Shown here one piece after another: positions 1 to 11,770 of a stretch of 64,000 nucleotides of DNA. The DNA comes from Straminergon stramineum (lineage: Eukaryota; Streptophyta; Bryopsida; Hypnales; Calliergonaceae), in the NCBI GenBank assembly GCA_963920665.1, contig OY987271.1, positions 10,791,350 through 10,855,349 on the forward strand. The letters run 5' to 3'. The translations under genes and the position numbers were made by a program. The notes below the pieces were generated by a model. That model was not told the origin of the DNA, searched no databases, and saw only the letters and a list, made by a program, of their open reading frames with translations. The stretch's first letter is position 1, and the number at the start of each line of letters is the position of its first letter.

Positions 1-1587
1 TGAAGAATCAAGTTAACTTTCATCTCCAAAAGTCCATTTGAGATTTCGAGCCTCCAATTAGAATTTATGGACAAATTTTAGAGAAAGGTTGGAAGGGACA
101 TTTTCTATGAAATTTTCAAACATCCCCTTTGAATTTTGCCCATAAATTTTTGGAGAGGCTCAAAATCACCAAATTTTTTATGAGTTGAAATTTAGCTTGA
201 TTTTTCAATTTTTCTTAGTTTCAATTCTAAAAAGAAATTATTCTACTATACCAAAATGAGGTCTGAAATTCTACTTTGAGCACAATTCCTACATTTTCAA
301 ATGAGTGATTAAGCTCTCGTCTTCAAATTACCCCATACCCTTTGAAGGTTCATAATAGACAATGGATTTCGTTACAATAACGACCTCTCCAACTTTCATT
401 CTCACTAAATGTCTACAAAGGAATTCCTTGGCTTTGCCATCAAAAAAATTATTGACAGTATATGGTCCTTGGGCTTTTAGATGAACTTCAAATGGAATTT
501 TTTTTACAACAACTTGGTGATTTAATTCTTGTTCAATTCAACAATTTTCCTTGTTCATTATTTTGGCATCTTAATAATAATAATTTTTTACCAATCGTGC
601 CCTATAGGTACAATATTATATTGCTTATGAACTTGATATCTTTGCATTGCAATGCAATTTAGAATAAGATAGCCCCCTTATTTGCTTCTAAAATTTTGCA
701 TGCATGTACCTTACAAGGTTTTGTACACAATGGTATATAAAAAAAAATCTTCAAGAGGGTTTGAACTTTGTAGACCTTATCTCTTTGAAATGGAAAAAAA
801 TTATCACTTCAAATGTTATATCTTTCAATTAATGCTATGAATTGGGTTGAATTTTTTCCTCACTTCTATGGAAAATGTCTACTACAATTTGAATGGCAAA
901 ACTGCAAAAGTTCAAAAATGAATCTTCATTTTCAATTTTGTTCAATGTACTAAAAAATGTCAAGTTTTGACAATAATTTTTCCTTAATCCCACCCAGTCC
1001 TTTAGGGGTGAAGGTTTCAAATGTGTTGTTTCCTTCTAAGTCTATAACCCATTCTAGGATCCTACAACATGTTGTTTTTGAAAATTTACAAAATATTCTC
1101 CAAGTAGCATAAAGTTATTTAAATTCTACTTGCAACATCTTTTTCTACAATTTTCTAATTTGGTTGAACAAAAATTCACGACATGGCTATACATAAAACA
1201 CTAAAATGCTTATATTGATGGTTTGCCACTACCTTCTAGGGGTGTATTTTTTGTACAATTTTTCACCACTTTACTAAAGAGAAACACTAACTAAAGGCTT
1301 ATTTTTATAAGGAAAATTTTTAGTTTTTTTCTCACCAAATTGCTAGTCAAAGTCTTGCTATATTTTAAATCCTATAATCAAAATTTACCCCAAGTATGAT
1401 CTAGGTTTCATACATTTATTGCCACCATATATCACCCAAGTATGACATGAGTATTTGAAGAAATAGCTCACTGTCTTGAAGATTGAAAAAAGATCGTTGC
1501 TAAGGTATGTGCACCTAAAAGAGATGCTCTCCTTAGAGCCTGAAATCTTGAACTGGTGTAGATAGGTGGCAGAATAAGAAGAGTCTC
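1..1587. repeat. AT-rich repeated segment X, copy 1 (no gene)
   Basis: No convincing gene is seen; the reading frames are short and made of homopolymer runs. From about 600 onward the stretch is clearly related to about 48560-49460: the same blocks occur in the same order, such as TTGCATGCATGTACC, the block around TAGGATCCTACAA, and CATGAGTATTTGAAGAAAT. A TTTAGGGGTGAAGG motif near 993-1006 and its counterpart TTTAGAGGTTAAGG near 48958-48972 look like the right end of an old TTAA-type element whose left end I cannot place. Confidence 0.6.
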
Positions 1588-2557
1588 TTAACCCCTCACC
1601 GCCCAAGGGGACCAAAAGTGTCCTCAGGTCAAATTCAAAGTGCTTTAACTTTTGCATTTGATGTTTGAATTCAATAAAAACTTGTTGGAAAATTTGAGCT
1701 CTCTCTTCTAGTTTGTGTGGTAAAATTTTCATATCAATCCAAGATTTTCTGAATTTTTGGAAGCCAATCAAAGTTCACAAGTTCAATTTGAGTTCAACAA
1801 ATTGCATTTGATGGTTGCAACTTCGGGGGCTTGTATCTCCTTCATCCAAAGTTTTTTTTCAATAAATTTTTTTGGGTCATGTTACCTTTGAAGTCTAGTT
1901 ATTGTGGTAGAATTTTCATATCAATCAAGGTTGTTTTGAATGTTTAGGAGCAATTAGAAGTTTAAAATCCTGACATTTTTGGATTTCAGTGAACTTCGGC
2001 AGCTTGTTTCTTCTTCATACAATGTTCGTTTCCAATAAATTTTTTTGGAAAAGTTTTGCATATTAGTCTAGTTTGTGTGTATAAAATTTCATATCAATAC
2101 AAGAAGTTATGAGTGATTGAGAAGCATTTTAGTTGAAGGAGGTTCAGTTTTTGATGTATTTTTTGCAACTTTTCTTGCTATCTTTTGACATTTCAAAGTC
2201 ATTTTGCAGACACAATGAGTCAATTGAATGATATTTTTTTTTCATCAATGTGTTTTTATGCTGATTTTGAATTACTTTATAGTTTAAAGTTTCTTCATTT
2301 GAGTAGATTTAGAAACCGAATTTTGTCTCCAAATGTATTTTTAGGAAAAATTCAACATCCTTTTTCAACACTAAAAAATTATAATCTTGCAATCTATGCG
2401 GTCAAATGACACCAAATTTAGAGCATGTAATCTAAAACAAGTGCACTACAAGATTGTACAGTTGAGATCTCTATAACTCAGTGAAAATTATATCTATAAC
2501 GCTTCAAAAGAAATGCTATTTTTGGACCTGTTTAGGCCTTGGGCGGTGAGGGGATAA
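1588..2557. mobile_element. TTAA-type non-autonomous element with GC-rich inverted ends
   Basis: The left end 1588-1608 (TTAACCCCTCACCGCCCAAGG) matches the reverse complement of 2537-2557 except for one base, giving terminal inverted repeats of about 21 bp around a 970-bp AT-rich body. The left flank is TTAA; the right one is TTAT on the complementary strand, so one base has changed. It shares the TTAACCCCT start with the other TTAA elements of the window, but the rest of the repeat (CACCGCCCAAGG) is distinct. No transposase frame is present. Confidence 0.7.
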
Positions 2558-3122
2558 GGTGCACCAAAACCTTTCCCTCGGAACATTTTTTCTTCTAAGC
2601 TTACTGTAAGTTACAGGAGGCGATTCATTCGGTCAACTTGCCGTGTCGGTTGCGACAGCAAGTCACGAACCCACGGCGCAGGATCTGTCAGATCCAAATG
2701 TTCCAAGGATTCATCCTCACTATTTAAGTTATGACCCAAAAATAAGGTAAAGAAACGTTTTCGAATCACCTAAAAATTGCAAAATTGTCAAGGCAGCTCA
2801 ATTTGGTAGAGGCAGCTGTACGTCTGTACTGCAGATAAACCTCTGCCAAAAGTGAAAATTGGCTGGAGAATCTGGTGACCATCCCAATTGACATTGCAGA
2901 CAATTCAGCAGTGCTTCAAATTTCCAAATGTTTTGCTCACTTACCAGATTGTACAGTAACTTGCATGTGGAAAAATCCAACACAAGAAATTCAAAAGTCA
3001 TCGCATGTGGTAACAGGTTGGTTAGAACCCGGGTTGGAACAGTCGGCAATTGCAGTCTTGGAAGAGCATTCAAGACATTGTAGGATCATTGGTGACATTT
3101 AAAGACGCTTCGGAGTTTGCAC
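2558..3122. repeat. Segment X continued (no gene)
   Basis: This is noncoding and contains a somewhat GC-richer patch at about 2610-2720. From about 2872 it matches 49458-49530 and then 50440-50540 (shared blocks CACCATCCCAAT, CAGTGCTTCAAATTTCC and AAGAAATTCAAAAGTCAT). The second copy is interrupted there by a TTAA element and other sequence. I see no gene. Confidence 0.5.
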
Positions 3123-3352
3123 CTACACTAAATAGTGAAATTAGGTTGCCTTAACAATTAGATTGACTTACTCCCCAAAAGGTACTTTACAAGCCATTAA
3201 AGTCAACAAAAATTTCACATATATTTCCATTTGTACACATGAAGGTTCATGAGTTCCAATAACAACACCTAATTCAAAAGTAGTGCATTCTTGTAATGTA
3301 ATACTAAATATTTATTTAGTGTGGGGCAACCTAATTTCACTATTTAGTGTAG
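3123..3352. mobile_element. MITE with 28-bp perfect terminal inverted repeats (CTACACTAAATAGTG family)
   Basis: Positions 3123-3150 and 3325-3352 are perfect inverted repeats starting CTACACTAAATAGTG and continuing AAATTAGGTTGCC. The element is 230 bp long and has no coding capacity. A second member lies at 60808-61063. The target duplication is not clear: if the element starts at CACTAAAT it is flanked by TA on both sides, but CTA/TAG also belongs to the inverted repeat in both copies. The superfamily is therefore left open. Confidence 0.75.
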
Positions 3353-3564
3353 AGGTTGGGCCATTCCCCTTGAGGCCAATTGCTCAAATTGCTTAGATTT
3401 CAACTTGTTGTTCAATCACAAGTGATGATTTGGGGCCTCTTACACAATAAATTGGCATGACCTGTAGGTGTATAGCATCTCTGAGGCTATTAGGTTTGAA
3501 GCATTCAAGAAACTTATGAACATTTCAAGTAGTGTTTTTGAATAGGAAGGTAGGAGGTCCATGA
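3353..3564. repeat. AT-rich repeated segment between a MITE and a tandem array
   Basis: Noncoding. The stretch from about 3480 to 3560 (the block around TTTTTGAATAGGAAGGTAGGAGGTCCA) matches 50590-50630 in the second copy of the segment. Confidence 0.5.
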
Positions 3565-3850
3565 AGCGCCCCTTTATCCCTTGAAGTCCCAAGGTCATTT
3601 TTCCAAGGATTGATGCCTAAAGTTCAAAGGTTGCTTTTTCAAGGGTTAACCCCTAAAGTCTCAAGGCTATTTTTTCCAGGGTTGATGCCTAAAGTTCAAA
3701 GGTTGTTTTTTCAAGGGTTAACCCCTAAAGTCTCAAGGCCATTTTTTCCAGGGTTGATGCCTAAAGTTCAAAGGTTGCTTTTTCAAGGGTTAACCCCTAA
3801 AGTCTCAAGGCCAATTTTTCCAGGGTTAGCATCTGGAGTTCTGAGGCCAT
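3565..3850 (+). repeat. 36-bp tandem repeat array with 72-bp higher-order period
   Basis: About eight units of 36 bp are arranged as alternating pairs (72-bp period). TGATGCCTAA recurs at 3611 and 3683 and again 72 bp later; the alternating unit carries GGGTTAACCCCTAAAG. In one frame the array reads as repeated MPKVQRLLFQGL / TPKVSRLFFPGL, which is a by-product of the DNA periodicity; no promoter or other coding sign supports a protein. The units contain the terminal motif of the TTAA elements, so the array probably arose by amplifying an element end. The related locus at 46300-46340 has only a single such end. Confidence 0.8.
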
Positions 3851-5456
3851 TTTTCATCAAATATTGCTTAAAAGTACCAAATCTAGTGCAAAGAGCAAAA
3901 AATTTAAAAGTGGCATTTTTTTTAATATCTAATGGTAGGAACTTGCAATAGACTAGGATGAGAATGTGTGGAAGAAATTTCAAAAACTTTGGCCACATAG
4001 ATTGCAAGATAAATGCATTTAAAGTAAAGAAAATATGTTTCTTTTGGCACTGTGATAAACTAGTTTATAATACTTCAAATGAATCTTTATAACTTGAAAT
4101 TTTTGGACTACTGATTTTGAATTCAAAAAAATTTATCATGAAAAATGGAGTTGAGGGTCTAGGAAAAAAATCCAAAAATAATGATTTGATTTTCATTACT
4201 TAAAAAAATATTAAGTAGAAGTAAGTACGAGATAGAGGGAAGAATTAAACCATTCATAGCTCTAATTTGTAATTAAAACACAATAATTCTGATGGTGAGA
4301 TTTTTCTAACAATCAAAGTTAACCATGTGGAACTTGATGTTTTGATGAAATGTGAAAATTGAGTTCAAAATTGAATCTTATATGTTATTTTTTCAAAAAA
4401 ATGTTTGAGTTGCCCACAAAACAAGAGGTTCCATAACTTTCACATCCCAAATCCAAATGGAATAAATCAAATCTTTCCTTATAGAAAAAAATACAATCTA
4501 TGATGAAAAAAATTAATTTTTATTTCAAGTTTTTGTGGATTTCTTTTGTTGACACTTGCTAGCCTAGTTGAAATTTTGGCTTATGGTGGTCTAACTTTTG
4601 CTCCCAAGCACCAATTGAGATAAAAATTATGTTTCCAAAAGATGATAGATTTTTCTATCTCATGAAAAAGTTTCAAAAAGTTTTGCCAAATATTTTGTTC
4701 ATAGGAACTTGCTTGAAATCCATTTTGTTTTTTCATAGGGACAATGGAACTATAGGGGTGAAGAGATAATTTGCAATTTTTGGGGTGACTTCTTTGAAAT
4801 ATTTTTCAATAAATTTTCCTTGAAGTAAAAATTGAATTGGTATCTAACCTAAGTGGTTTCATATTTTTTGGACCTTTGTGGAATCGGTTATAAATTTTGG
4901 AGTTGGAACTACGTAGGCCATCAAATACATTCACCCCTTATATGTTCACTGTTGGTATATTGACAAATGCAATTGGTATATCAAAGAAAGTAAAATGTAC
5001 CTTTGTATTAGGAATTGCTTTTAGAACTTAGTCACTATATGGGTCTCCTACCTTAATCACTTTTTTGTCCTTACTTGATTGAAGAATATAGGGAAGGATG
5101 TGACAATGCATTTCTCTTTTAGTCATAGTTGACAAAACTTTATGAACCAAAGAAATATTGTCCATCTAGAATAGTATAGAAGAAGAAGATCATTGGTCCT
5201 AATATCATTGTAAACAAAGAAGATGTTTGAATTTTGCGATGATGTGTTGTAAAAAAATAGTATGATTTATGAGACTAGATTGATAAAGATTATTTGTGAA
5301 ATTTGCAAGAGACCACATGGACATAGATAGATAGTGAGGGCTACCCTTGGTGTCTCCATTCTCCCCTCTAATTATTAATAGACTTGTAGCAAAGATGTCT
5401 AACAAATAACTCACAACATGTTACTGTATATGTATTGTGTATTTAAGGTTTCACGC
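3851..5456. repeat. Repeated segments Y and Z, copy 1 (no gene)
   Basis: 3851-4757 corresponds to the body of the element at 46312-47929: shared blocks include TTTCAAGTTTTTGTGGATTTC and AACTTGCTTGAAAT, and the degenerate right end ACTATAGGGGTGAAG is near 4749-4763. From about 4770 to 5440 it matches 50660-51320, and part of this also matches 43100-43375. No gene is seen. Confidence 0.55.
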
Positions 5457-5900
5457 TTAACCCTTGAAGGACAATTTTGTTTTTACTCAAGCAACCTAGA
5501 GAATCTTGCATGAAATTTTAGGATATGGGCATGAGTAATTGAATATTTTTGCAACTAAATAAATGAGAGTGGTCATCCTAGTAAGGCAAGGAAATAAGTG
5601 GAGTTTTTGCTCATTCATTGTTCATTGATAATTTGGTATATATTCTCTCTAAAAGGGTAGTGTCTCTAGGCTTCACATGATCCAACCTTTGGATCAAACA
5701 ATCTCCTTCATACAAATCAAGAAATTTGAAATGTGTTGCATACTTGCATTAATATAACATATGTGATCTTTGTACAACTACAACTACAAGTGAAGAAGCT
5801 AACCCAATCAAAGAACTCTTGACTATTGCATGGATAAATAAATTTTCATTATTCAACTGCAAGAGTACCAAAGGGTCTAGAAATGTCCTTTAAGGGTTAA
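5457..5900. mobile_element. TTAA-flanked piggyBac-like MITE with a proven empty site
   Basis: TTAA at 5457-5460 and 5897-5900 flank inverted ends CCCTTGAAGGAC and its partner (reverse complement CCCTTAAAGGAC, one mismatch). The element body is about 436 bp without coding capacity. The related segment at 43371-43390 reads CATGC-TTAA-ATGACATTG, a single TTAA where this copy has TTAA-element-TTAA, with matching flanks on both sides. That comparison fixes the target duplication as TTAA and the terminus as CCC, the signature of the piggyBac superfamily. The superfamily assignment is an inference because no transposase is present. Confidence 0.85.
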
Positions 5901-6660
5901 ATGACATTATACCCCTTTGGATTTTGGTTATGAGAGAATCAAATTTTTGACACTATAAAATGATATCTAACTAGAATTTGACTTTCTTACATTTACCTCT
6001 AATGTGGTACTATACATTATGATTCAATTGGTCATTTCTCTTAAATGTTGAGGATTTTTTGGATTATGATTGAGGTTCAATATTTGAGAGTTCTTTTGTG
6101 ATCGAACTATATACATTGCTTGGCAAGTGGTGAAAGTGGAAGTGTGTTTACTTGTTCAATGTCATTTGTCCCTATTTGCACCTTTAATTTTGGTTTACTA
6201 GTCACCATGCTACTACCTACAAGAATGCATTGACAATTTGGTCATTTTGAATCAATTCAGACGTGTCAGTTTGGACTTTTTTTGTCAATTTGGACACAGT
6301 CAATCAATTTCGGATGTGTCAATTTGGATGATCTTTTCATGGACACAACTACCTTGTGTCCAAGCTTTTTTTGAAAGAAGAAGATTCTCAAGGTTGTCCT
6401 CCAACATCACCTAGACATTGAATGTGGTTTAAGAGTGAAAGATTAAATGTATATTTTGGACACCTTATTAATCTCCAAATGCTAAACTATTCATTGGGTG
6501 GATGGTAAATGTTTTGAAAAGTATACATAATCCAATTAATATGCATTGAAGAAACTTCAAGAAAAATCATGCAATGTGTTAGTAGAAAGAAGAAAGAATG
6601 CTCTAAATAAATCAATGATATATACACTTTGGAAGAGTTGCAACTATTTATTGTAATTTT
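5901..6660. repeat. Repeated segment Z, copy 1 (no gene)
   Basis: AT-rich and noncoding. It matches 43381-44763 (with gaps) and 53130-53818, including the GATATATACACTTTGGA block just before the next TTAA element. No gene is seen. Confidence 0.55.
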
Positions 6661-7618
6661 TTAACCCCTAAGGTCCTACATGTTTCTTTAGGAGATACTT
6701 GAGGATTTGGGTAGGTTCCTATGGTCTCAATTTTTGACATGATTTTTTGAAGCTTTTCTCGAAGACAAAGATATACATTAGCTTTGGGGGGATATAATAT
6801 TTATTTCAATTCAAGGTGCCCAAGAGAAAGTTTATACCACCCTAAGCTCAGAAAGCAATTTTCCAATTAGTACAAAATAAATTTAAAAAAATCAGAATTA
6901 AAATTTTTTTTCCTTCTCGTAGAAAATATTTTTGCCTACAAGGAAAGCTTTTATTCATTCCATTTGGACTAGTGATGAGAAAGTTATGGAGAGCCTTGTT
7001 TTCTGGGCACTCATAGCAACTTCAATAAAAAAACACCTTGTAAGATTCTTTTTTGAATTCCATTTTCACAATTTAAAAAAAAAAGGTACTAGTATGATGC
7101 TTAGTTTTCTTGTTGGAACAATCTTACCATTGGGATTAGTGTATTTCAATTCCATATTAGAAGTATTAATTAATAATTTCCTTTTTTTCATTTATATTAT
7201 ACCAACTTCCATATAACAATCATCTTAAGAACCAAAATCAATTGTTTTCTTTCATGATTTTTTTTCTCCAACTCTCAACTCAATTTGTCAACATAAAAAT
7301 GTAGAAATTCAAAAATCAAAATTGGTAGTGCAAAAAATTTTAATGAAGAAGATTCAAAGCCAATAATCTTGTCTAGCACAACACCTAAAAAAAATTTGGT
7401 TTCTTCACTTTAAATGCAAATATCTTGCAATTTATGCAATCAAAGTTTTTTGAACTTTCTTTTACAAATTCTTAAACTAGTTTAGTACAACTTTGAAAAA
7501 TAAAACAAAAAACAAAAAACAAAAACAAAAAACTTTTATGCTCTTTGCAACTTTGCAATAGAAAAGGCAATTTTGAATAGTTTTTGATAAAAAAAAAGGC
7601 CTTGGAACTTTAGGATTT
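6661..7618. mobile_element. TTAA-type element, family of 44764 and 53819 (old copy)
   Basis: The left end is TTAACCCCTAAGGTCC. The right end is degenerate (ACTTTAGGATTTAC, near 7608-7621). The body shares blocks with 44764-45674 and 53819-54723, such as GGAAAGCTTTTATTCATTCC and AAATGCAAATATCTTGCA. All three copies sit at the same place within segment Z, so the insertion predates the duplication of that segment. No transposase frame is present. Confidence 0.6.
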
Positions 7619-8040
7619 ACAAGCACCCATACTTTCATTAGCTTGAGTACTTGGGGTTTAAACATGTAAAGATGCTACAACCCAAAAGTAGTTGATGAAT
7701 GACCTTCCAAATTCCTTTAGAAATGAAAAATGCAACTATCGGTCCAAAATCAAACCATTTGAATAAGTACCTTGTTCATAGCCTAGCGTCCTTCCAGGTT
7801 TTCAAGGTTAACCTTGGATTGTTGGGCTGGTCACTGTAGAAATCATCCTTCTTGATAGTTGATACCATGCACATGAATCATATGCTTAAAAAACCCAAGA
7901 GCACTCATTGGAGATCAAACTATTGTGCAAGACCTCCCCTTTGCACACAAAATTCCAAAGATGAACACTTCGGCACTTCTGTTTGTCTTCCATAGATTAA
8001 GGATTCCCTGTCATCCATCAGGCACTTCTACGCCGCCGCG
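7619..8040. other. Junction between segment Z and duplication copy A (no gene)
   Basis: 7620-7860 still matches segment Z (compare 46140-46320 and 54715-54910; shared GATGAATGACCTT-like block and AATGAAAAATGCAACTA). After about 7900 the base composition rises in GC and this similarity stops. 8010-8045 is GC-rich. No gene could be supported. Confidence 0.4.
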
Positions 8041-9862
8041 TCGTGGTAGGGTTATCTTAGGCTATGTAGCGAGAGGTTTTACAGAACAACTCAATGCAAC
8101 TATTTTTCGTAAGCCAGCCAGAGCAGAAGAAATTACTGTATACATAGCTTCCACGGCAAAGATTGGATTTAGAGTCAGCGAGGATTCCTGTCCGGGCCCA
8201 ATTTGTGATGAGTGCAGTGTGATTAAAAAGCTTTGGTTGAGACCAGAAATCTACAGTTGGCGAGCTACTAGGAGCCAAATTTACAGTGCACTATACACAA
8301 CTACAGGAAGAAGGTGCTCTATCCCTGGACACCAGGGTCTTCCTGAGTAGGCGCCATACATGTGGTCACAAGATACATTCCTGAGGACAAAAACATGACA
8401 AACATTTCCAAAATTACGAGGGCGCCAATTCGTCATCCTCTGGGTTCGGGGCACTGCAATCAATTCCAACTTTAATTAATTTGCACGGGATCATAGACTT
8501 CCGCATATGCAGACATGCAAGGAAGATTCGACTTCGAGTATATATTCGTCCTAAACTGCGAATTAAGTCTGGCATCTTCAGTTGTAGATTGCCTAGACCT
8601 ACAACTTGCACATGTCAAACTTTATTCGAACCAGCATCCACTCCGAGCTAGAGCTGAATCTACTCGCTTGCCGATTTAGTGTGACTAATGGGATGCTGAA
8701 ATGGGTACACGCTTGAAGCTTCGGAGGAATTTTTCGTTCAGAAGGCAGCTATGCAAGTGATAGAGCTTTACAGAAATACTTAGCAGGTCCATTGGTTACG
8801 TTACGTGTTCATTCATTTTATTGCTGGACACTTGCTTGCAGATGGAGTTTCTATTGCTGAATATGAACGTGAGCGAATTCGAAGACCAGAAAGTGTCATT
8901 TTTCCAATATGAGTGCTTAATACGGAAGCAGACGTTGGAATCTAATCTACTGTTTAGGAAGAGTGATTCGCTTGCCGAAGTAGTGCGGCACTTGTGGATG
9001 TTGAAAATCGGTACACACATGATTCTTTTGAGCATCTTTATCCCTTTTGAAAGCAGCTATGCAAGTTATTGCAGAGAAACATTTTGCAGGTCCTTGGCGC
9101 TGTCAGGTGTTCATTTATATTATTGCTGGGAGTTTGCTTGCTAGTGGAGTTTTTGTTGCCCAATATGAACGAAGACTAGTAGGGCGTCATTAGTCATCCA
9201 TTTCCAATCTGAGTGCTTAATTAGCATGTAACCAGACTACGGTTGGACTGAACCAGTCGTTTTGATATCCGTCTTAGTTTTTAAAGCAACAGCTTGCTTA
9301 GCCTGTCATACTTGTCTAGACAGTATGCACCGTTTGAAGCAAATGTTACGGTGGTTTTCTTGGGCTCACCTTCATTCATGTGAGAAGATCCAGTGTAGGA
9401 TTAAGATGGAGTACTGTAATTCGATCAGCATACATAGTAGAGTGTGTACCGGACTACTTCCTAGTATTAATTACTCTTCATACCATTTACTTCGTTTTGT
9501 CTTCAGTTATTTCTTTGGGGGATGGAAACAAGTGAAGGGACCATTGCAGTGAGAGACATTGAGTTCGTTATTGGTAGCGCTTCAACTAGCATAGAAGAAA
9601 AAAGGAATCTGGGGAGAAAGGGAAGTCGACTTTGGGGGGTAAAGGGCTGAAGCCATGGGTGGGGTGGGGACAATTACAAAACAAGTTTCGATTGCCAAGG
9701 TTTTGAGTGTCTTACAAATTATCTCTAAGTAATCTTGTAACGTTCCTAAGCTTGACACGGTTAGCATCCATCTTGAATATCTTCATAAACCCTCATGCAC
9801 CCGAGATTATAAGATTATTAATGAAGTAAACCACTCGGTAACATGAAACTATTAAAACTGGT

Positions 9863-10038
9863 GTCAATTTCGTAAAATTGGCGAAATTTCATTACTTTGG
9901 CGTGGTTCTGGACGCGCAGCCTGAACCCGAAATCTACAAGTTTCCTAATTTGGGACCTGAAAGTAGACCTTCGTGAAGATATATGTCACAGTTTTTACTT
10001 TTTAGCTTGTGGAATATCGTCAGTTTAACGAAATTGAC
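9863..10038. mobile_element. MITE-like element (GTCAATTTCGTTAAA ends), in copy A
   Basis: The left end GTCAATTTCGTAAAATTGGC and the inverse of the right end (GTCAATTTCGTTAAACTGAC) form imperfect inverted repeats around about 176 bp. The same element is at 58792-58971 in copy B, so this insertion is older than the duplication. The ends match those of the elements at 17512, 36519 and 60279. No clear target duplication is visible. Confidence 0.55.
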
Positions 10039-10398
10039 GTTGATAACTTCCAGGGTGTTGTGTGCCTGTGTTGTGTCGACTGCAACAGAAGATGGGACGA
10101 ACAATCACGGTCCTACCAGCCACACAGAACCCAAGTAGCGGTCAATTTACAGGTGATGGCTTCTACTTGCCAAATTTCAGGAACAATTCTGAATGTTCGA
10201 TTTGTACAACCATTCTCCACTGATAGCTCTTATTGAAGTACCATTAATTGGTGTTTACAAACTGAGGAATAATTATGTTCTTACAATCAACATATGTAAC
10301 CTTGTGCGCAACTTCTTGTATGTCCCCATTTTTAGAAGTGCTTTAACCTCTTCATTGCGTGCAAGTCTTGCTCACTAGCCTGCCTCTGTGGCCTTGGC

Positions 10399-10740
10399 AT
10401 GAGGTGCTTGGCATATATACGTAAGTACTTCGATCAAGTGGAGAAGAGCAGCCAATTCTTCATTGTGAGTGAGTATTACCAGGGGGTGTCAAAGTACGGG
10501 ACTACATATGTCTGCAAGATTCTTCATTTTGAGGTAGACGATATTCTGAATCTCTCATTCTCATTTGAAAGTCTTGAAGAGACTCACTGACAATTATGTT
10601 GCTCAAATTTCTTTCTTCGGAGGAAGAGTCTTGTGCTCCGACACCCCCTCTTAGTGATACTGATGAAGGCTACGAATTCAAGCATGGCAAGAATATTTGC
10701 ACTTCCAACAACACCACTCCAGCCTCCGAATTCATTCCAG
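10399..10740 (+). pseudogene. Coding-like exon remnant of unrecognised gene, copy A
   Basis: A frame from 10399 to 10590 reads a protein-like stretch containing IRKYFDQVEKSS, SQFFIVSEYYQG and KYGTTYVCKILHFEVDD, ending in TGA. The collinear B sequence runs through that point (SLELLKRLTIMLLK), which suggests an indel in A. From 10596 the next frame gives MLLKFLSSEEESCAPTPPL and then DTDEGYEFKHGKNI, ending phase 1 at 10740 before a plausible donor, GTACGAG. The family is not recognised. Conservation of the reading in both copies, with separate lesions in each, suggests a once-real gene now decaying. Confidence 0.4.
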
Positions 10741-11770
10741 GTACGAGATGACAGTGGCAACCTCCCATTTTTCTCCAAGTCTTGCTCGTTTTGGAATGAA
10801 CAAATGATTGGGTATTCAGATTTTTTTCAAGTCATGGCACGATTTACGAAGAAGATTGTCATGGCCGGTTCACCAAATGTGCACTATTCATCACGAGTAT
10901 ATTCTGTCCCTTCCGAACCGAAGGAATAGCTGGCATGGCAGGGAGTCTCAAGCACGTTTTATATTATTTGTTGCATGGTAAGAAGAGATATTCGAAAGGC
11001 TTGCATCCCTACTGTAGCCACGAACAATGAGATGAGTGAGATTAAACATGTCTGTTCAACTTCCTTCATCCGATTGATATCCGAGGGTGAGCACCTCAGG
11101 AGTGGTGGTAATTACAGTATTTTTCGATTTGCAGCGAAGGCGGCTATGGCTGGAGCATCTCTCAAGAAATGATGATTTTTTATTTATCTATTTTGCTTAC
11201 TTATAAACCAAATCAACAACGTTTTCTAAGTCCGGTCGCTATTTAGTGTAGGCTCGTCAATTAGTAGCAGAGTTGACAGTTGTCAAAACTAAAACTAAAT
11301 CATCAAGAAAATGTCACAGATAGGTGGATCAGATTAATGTTGAAAATAAATCGGGGATGATTGTAGCTCTCTTCTGCTTGGAAATGTGAATGATTGAGAA
11401 AAAATAGGTAAAAGTTTAGCGTAAATTGAAATTATGAAGACGCTAAGTCGATAAGTCGATAACTACAAAGCATTTTTGAAAAGCATTTGAAAGCTTTCTT
11501 TCAGTACCAAGGATGTAGGTCCAAAGTATCCTTTTGATTCACCACAGATCAATTTTTACGTCAATTTTGTTAAAGAGGCGCAATTCCAGCACCAAAATTT
11601 GTGACATATATGTTCATAAAGGTCTCGATTCTCGGAAGAGTATGGAAGTGTGAAGAAGTATCGGAATCCCGTCAATTTAACGAAATTGACGTTATTTTTG
11701 GTTTAGCCATTGGTTTCTTCACTTCCTTGCCAAAAAAATAATTAAGGATATTGCCGAATATTTTTCGAGA
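10741..11770 (+). other. A-specific stretch with short coding-like frames
   Basis: Between the donor at 10741 and about 11765, copy A has roughly 1 kb with no counterpart in B (59659 to about 59700). It contains protein-like frames around 10750-10929 (FTKKIVMAGSPNVHYSSRVY) and 10975-11172, but no motif I recognise. It could be sequence lost from B or inserted in A. At about 11674-11693 a palindromic GTCAATTTAACGAAATTGAC resembles fused ends of the MITE family seen at 9863. Confidence 0.25.

Noticed and set aside
3610..3951. Open frame with repeated MPKVQRLLFQGL units, looking like a repeat protein
   Set aside because: The protein periodicity only mirrors a 36-bp DNA tandem repeat; no promoter, start context or flanking coding sequence supports it.
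10140..10236. ECSIC string in copy A as the start of a RING finger
   Set aside because: The frame stops a few codons later, copy B reads differently there, and no further Cys/His ligands follow.
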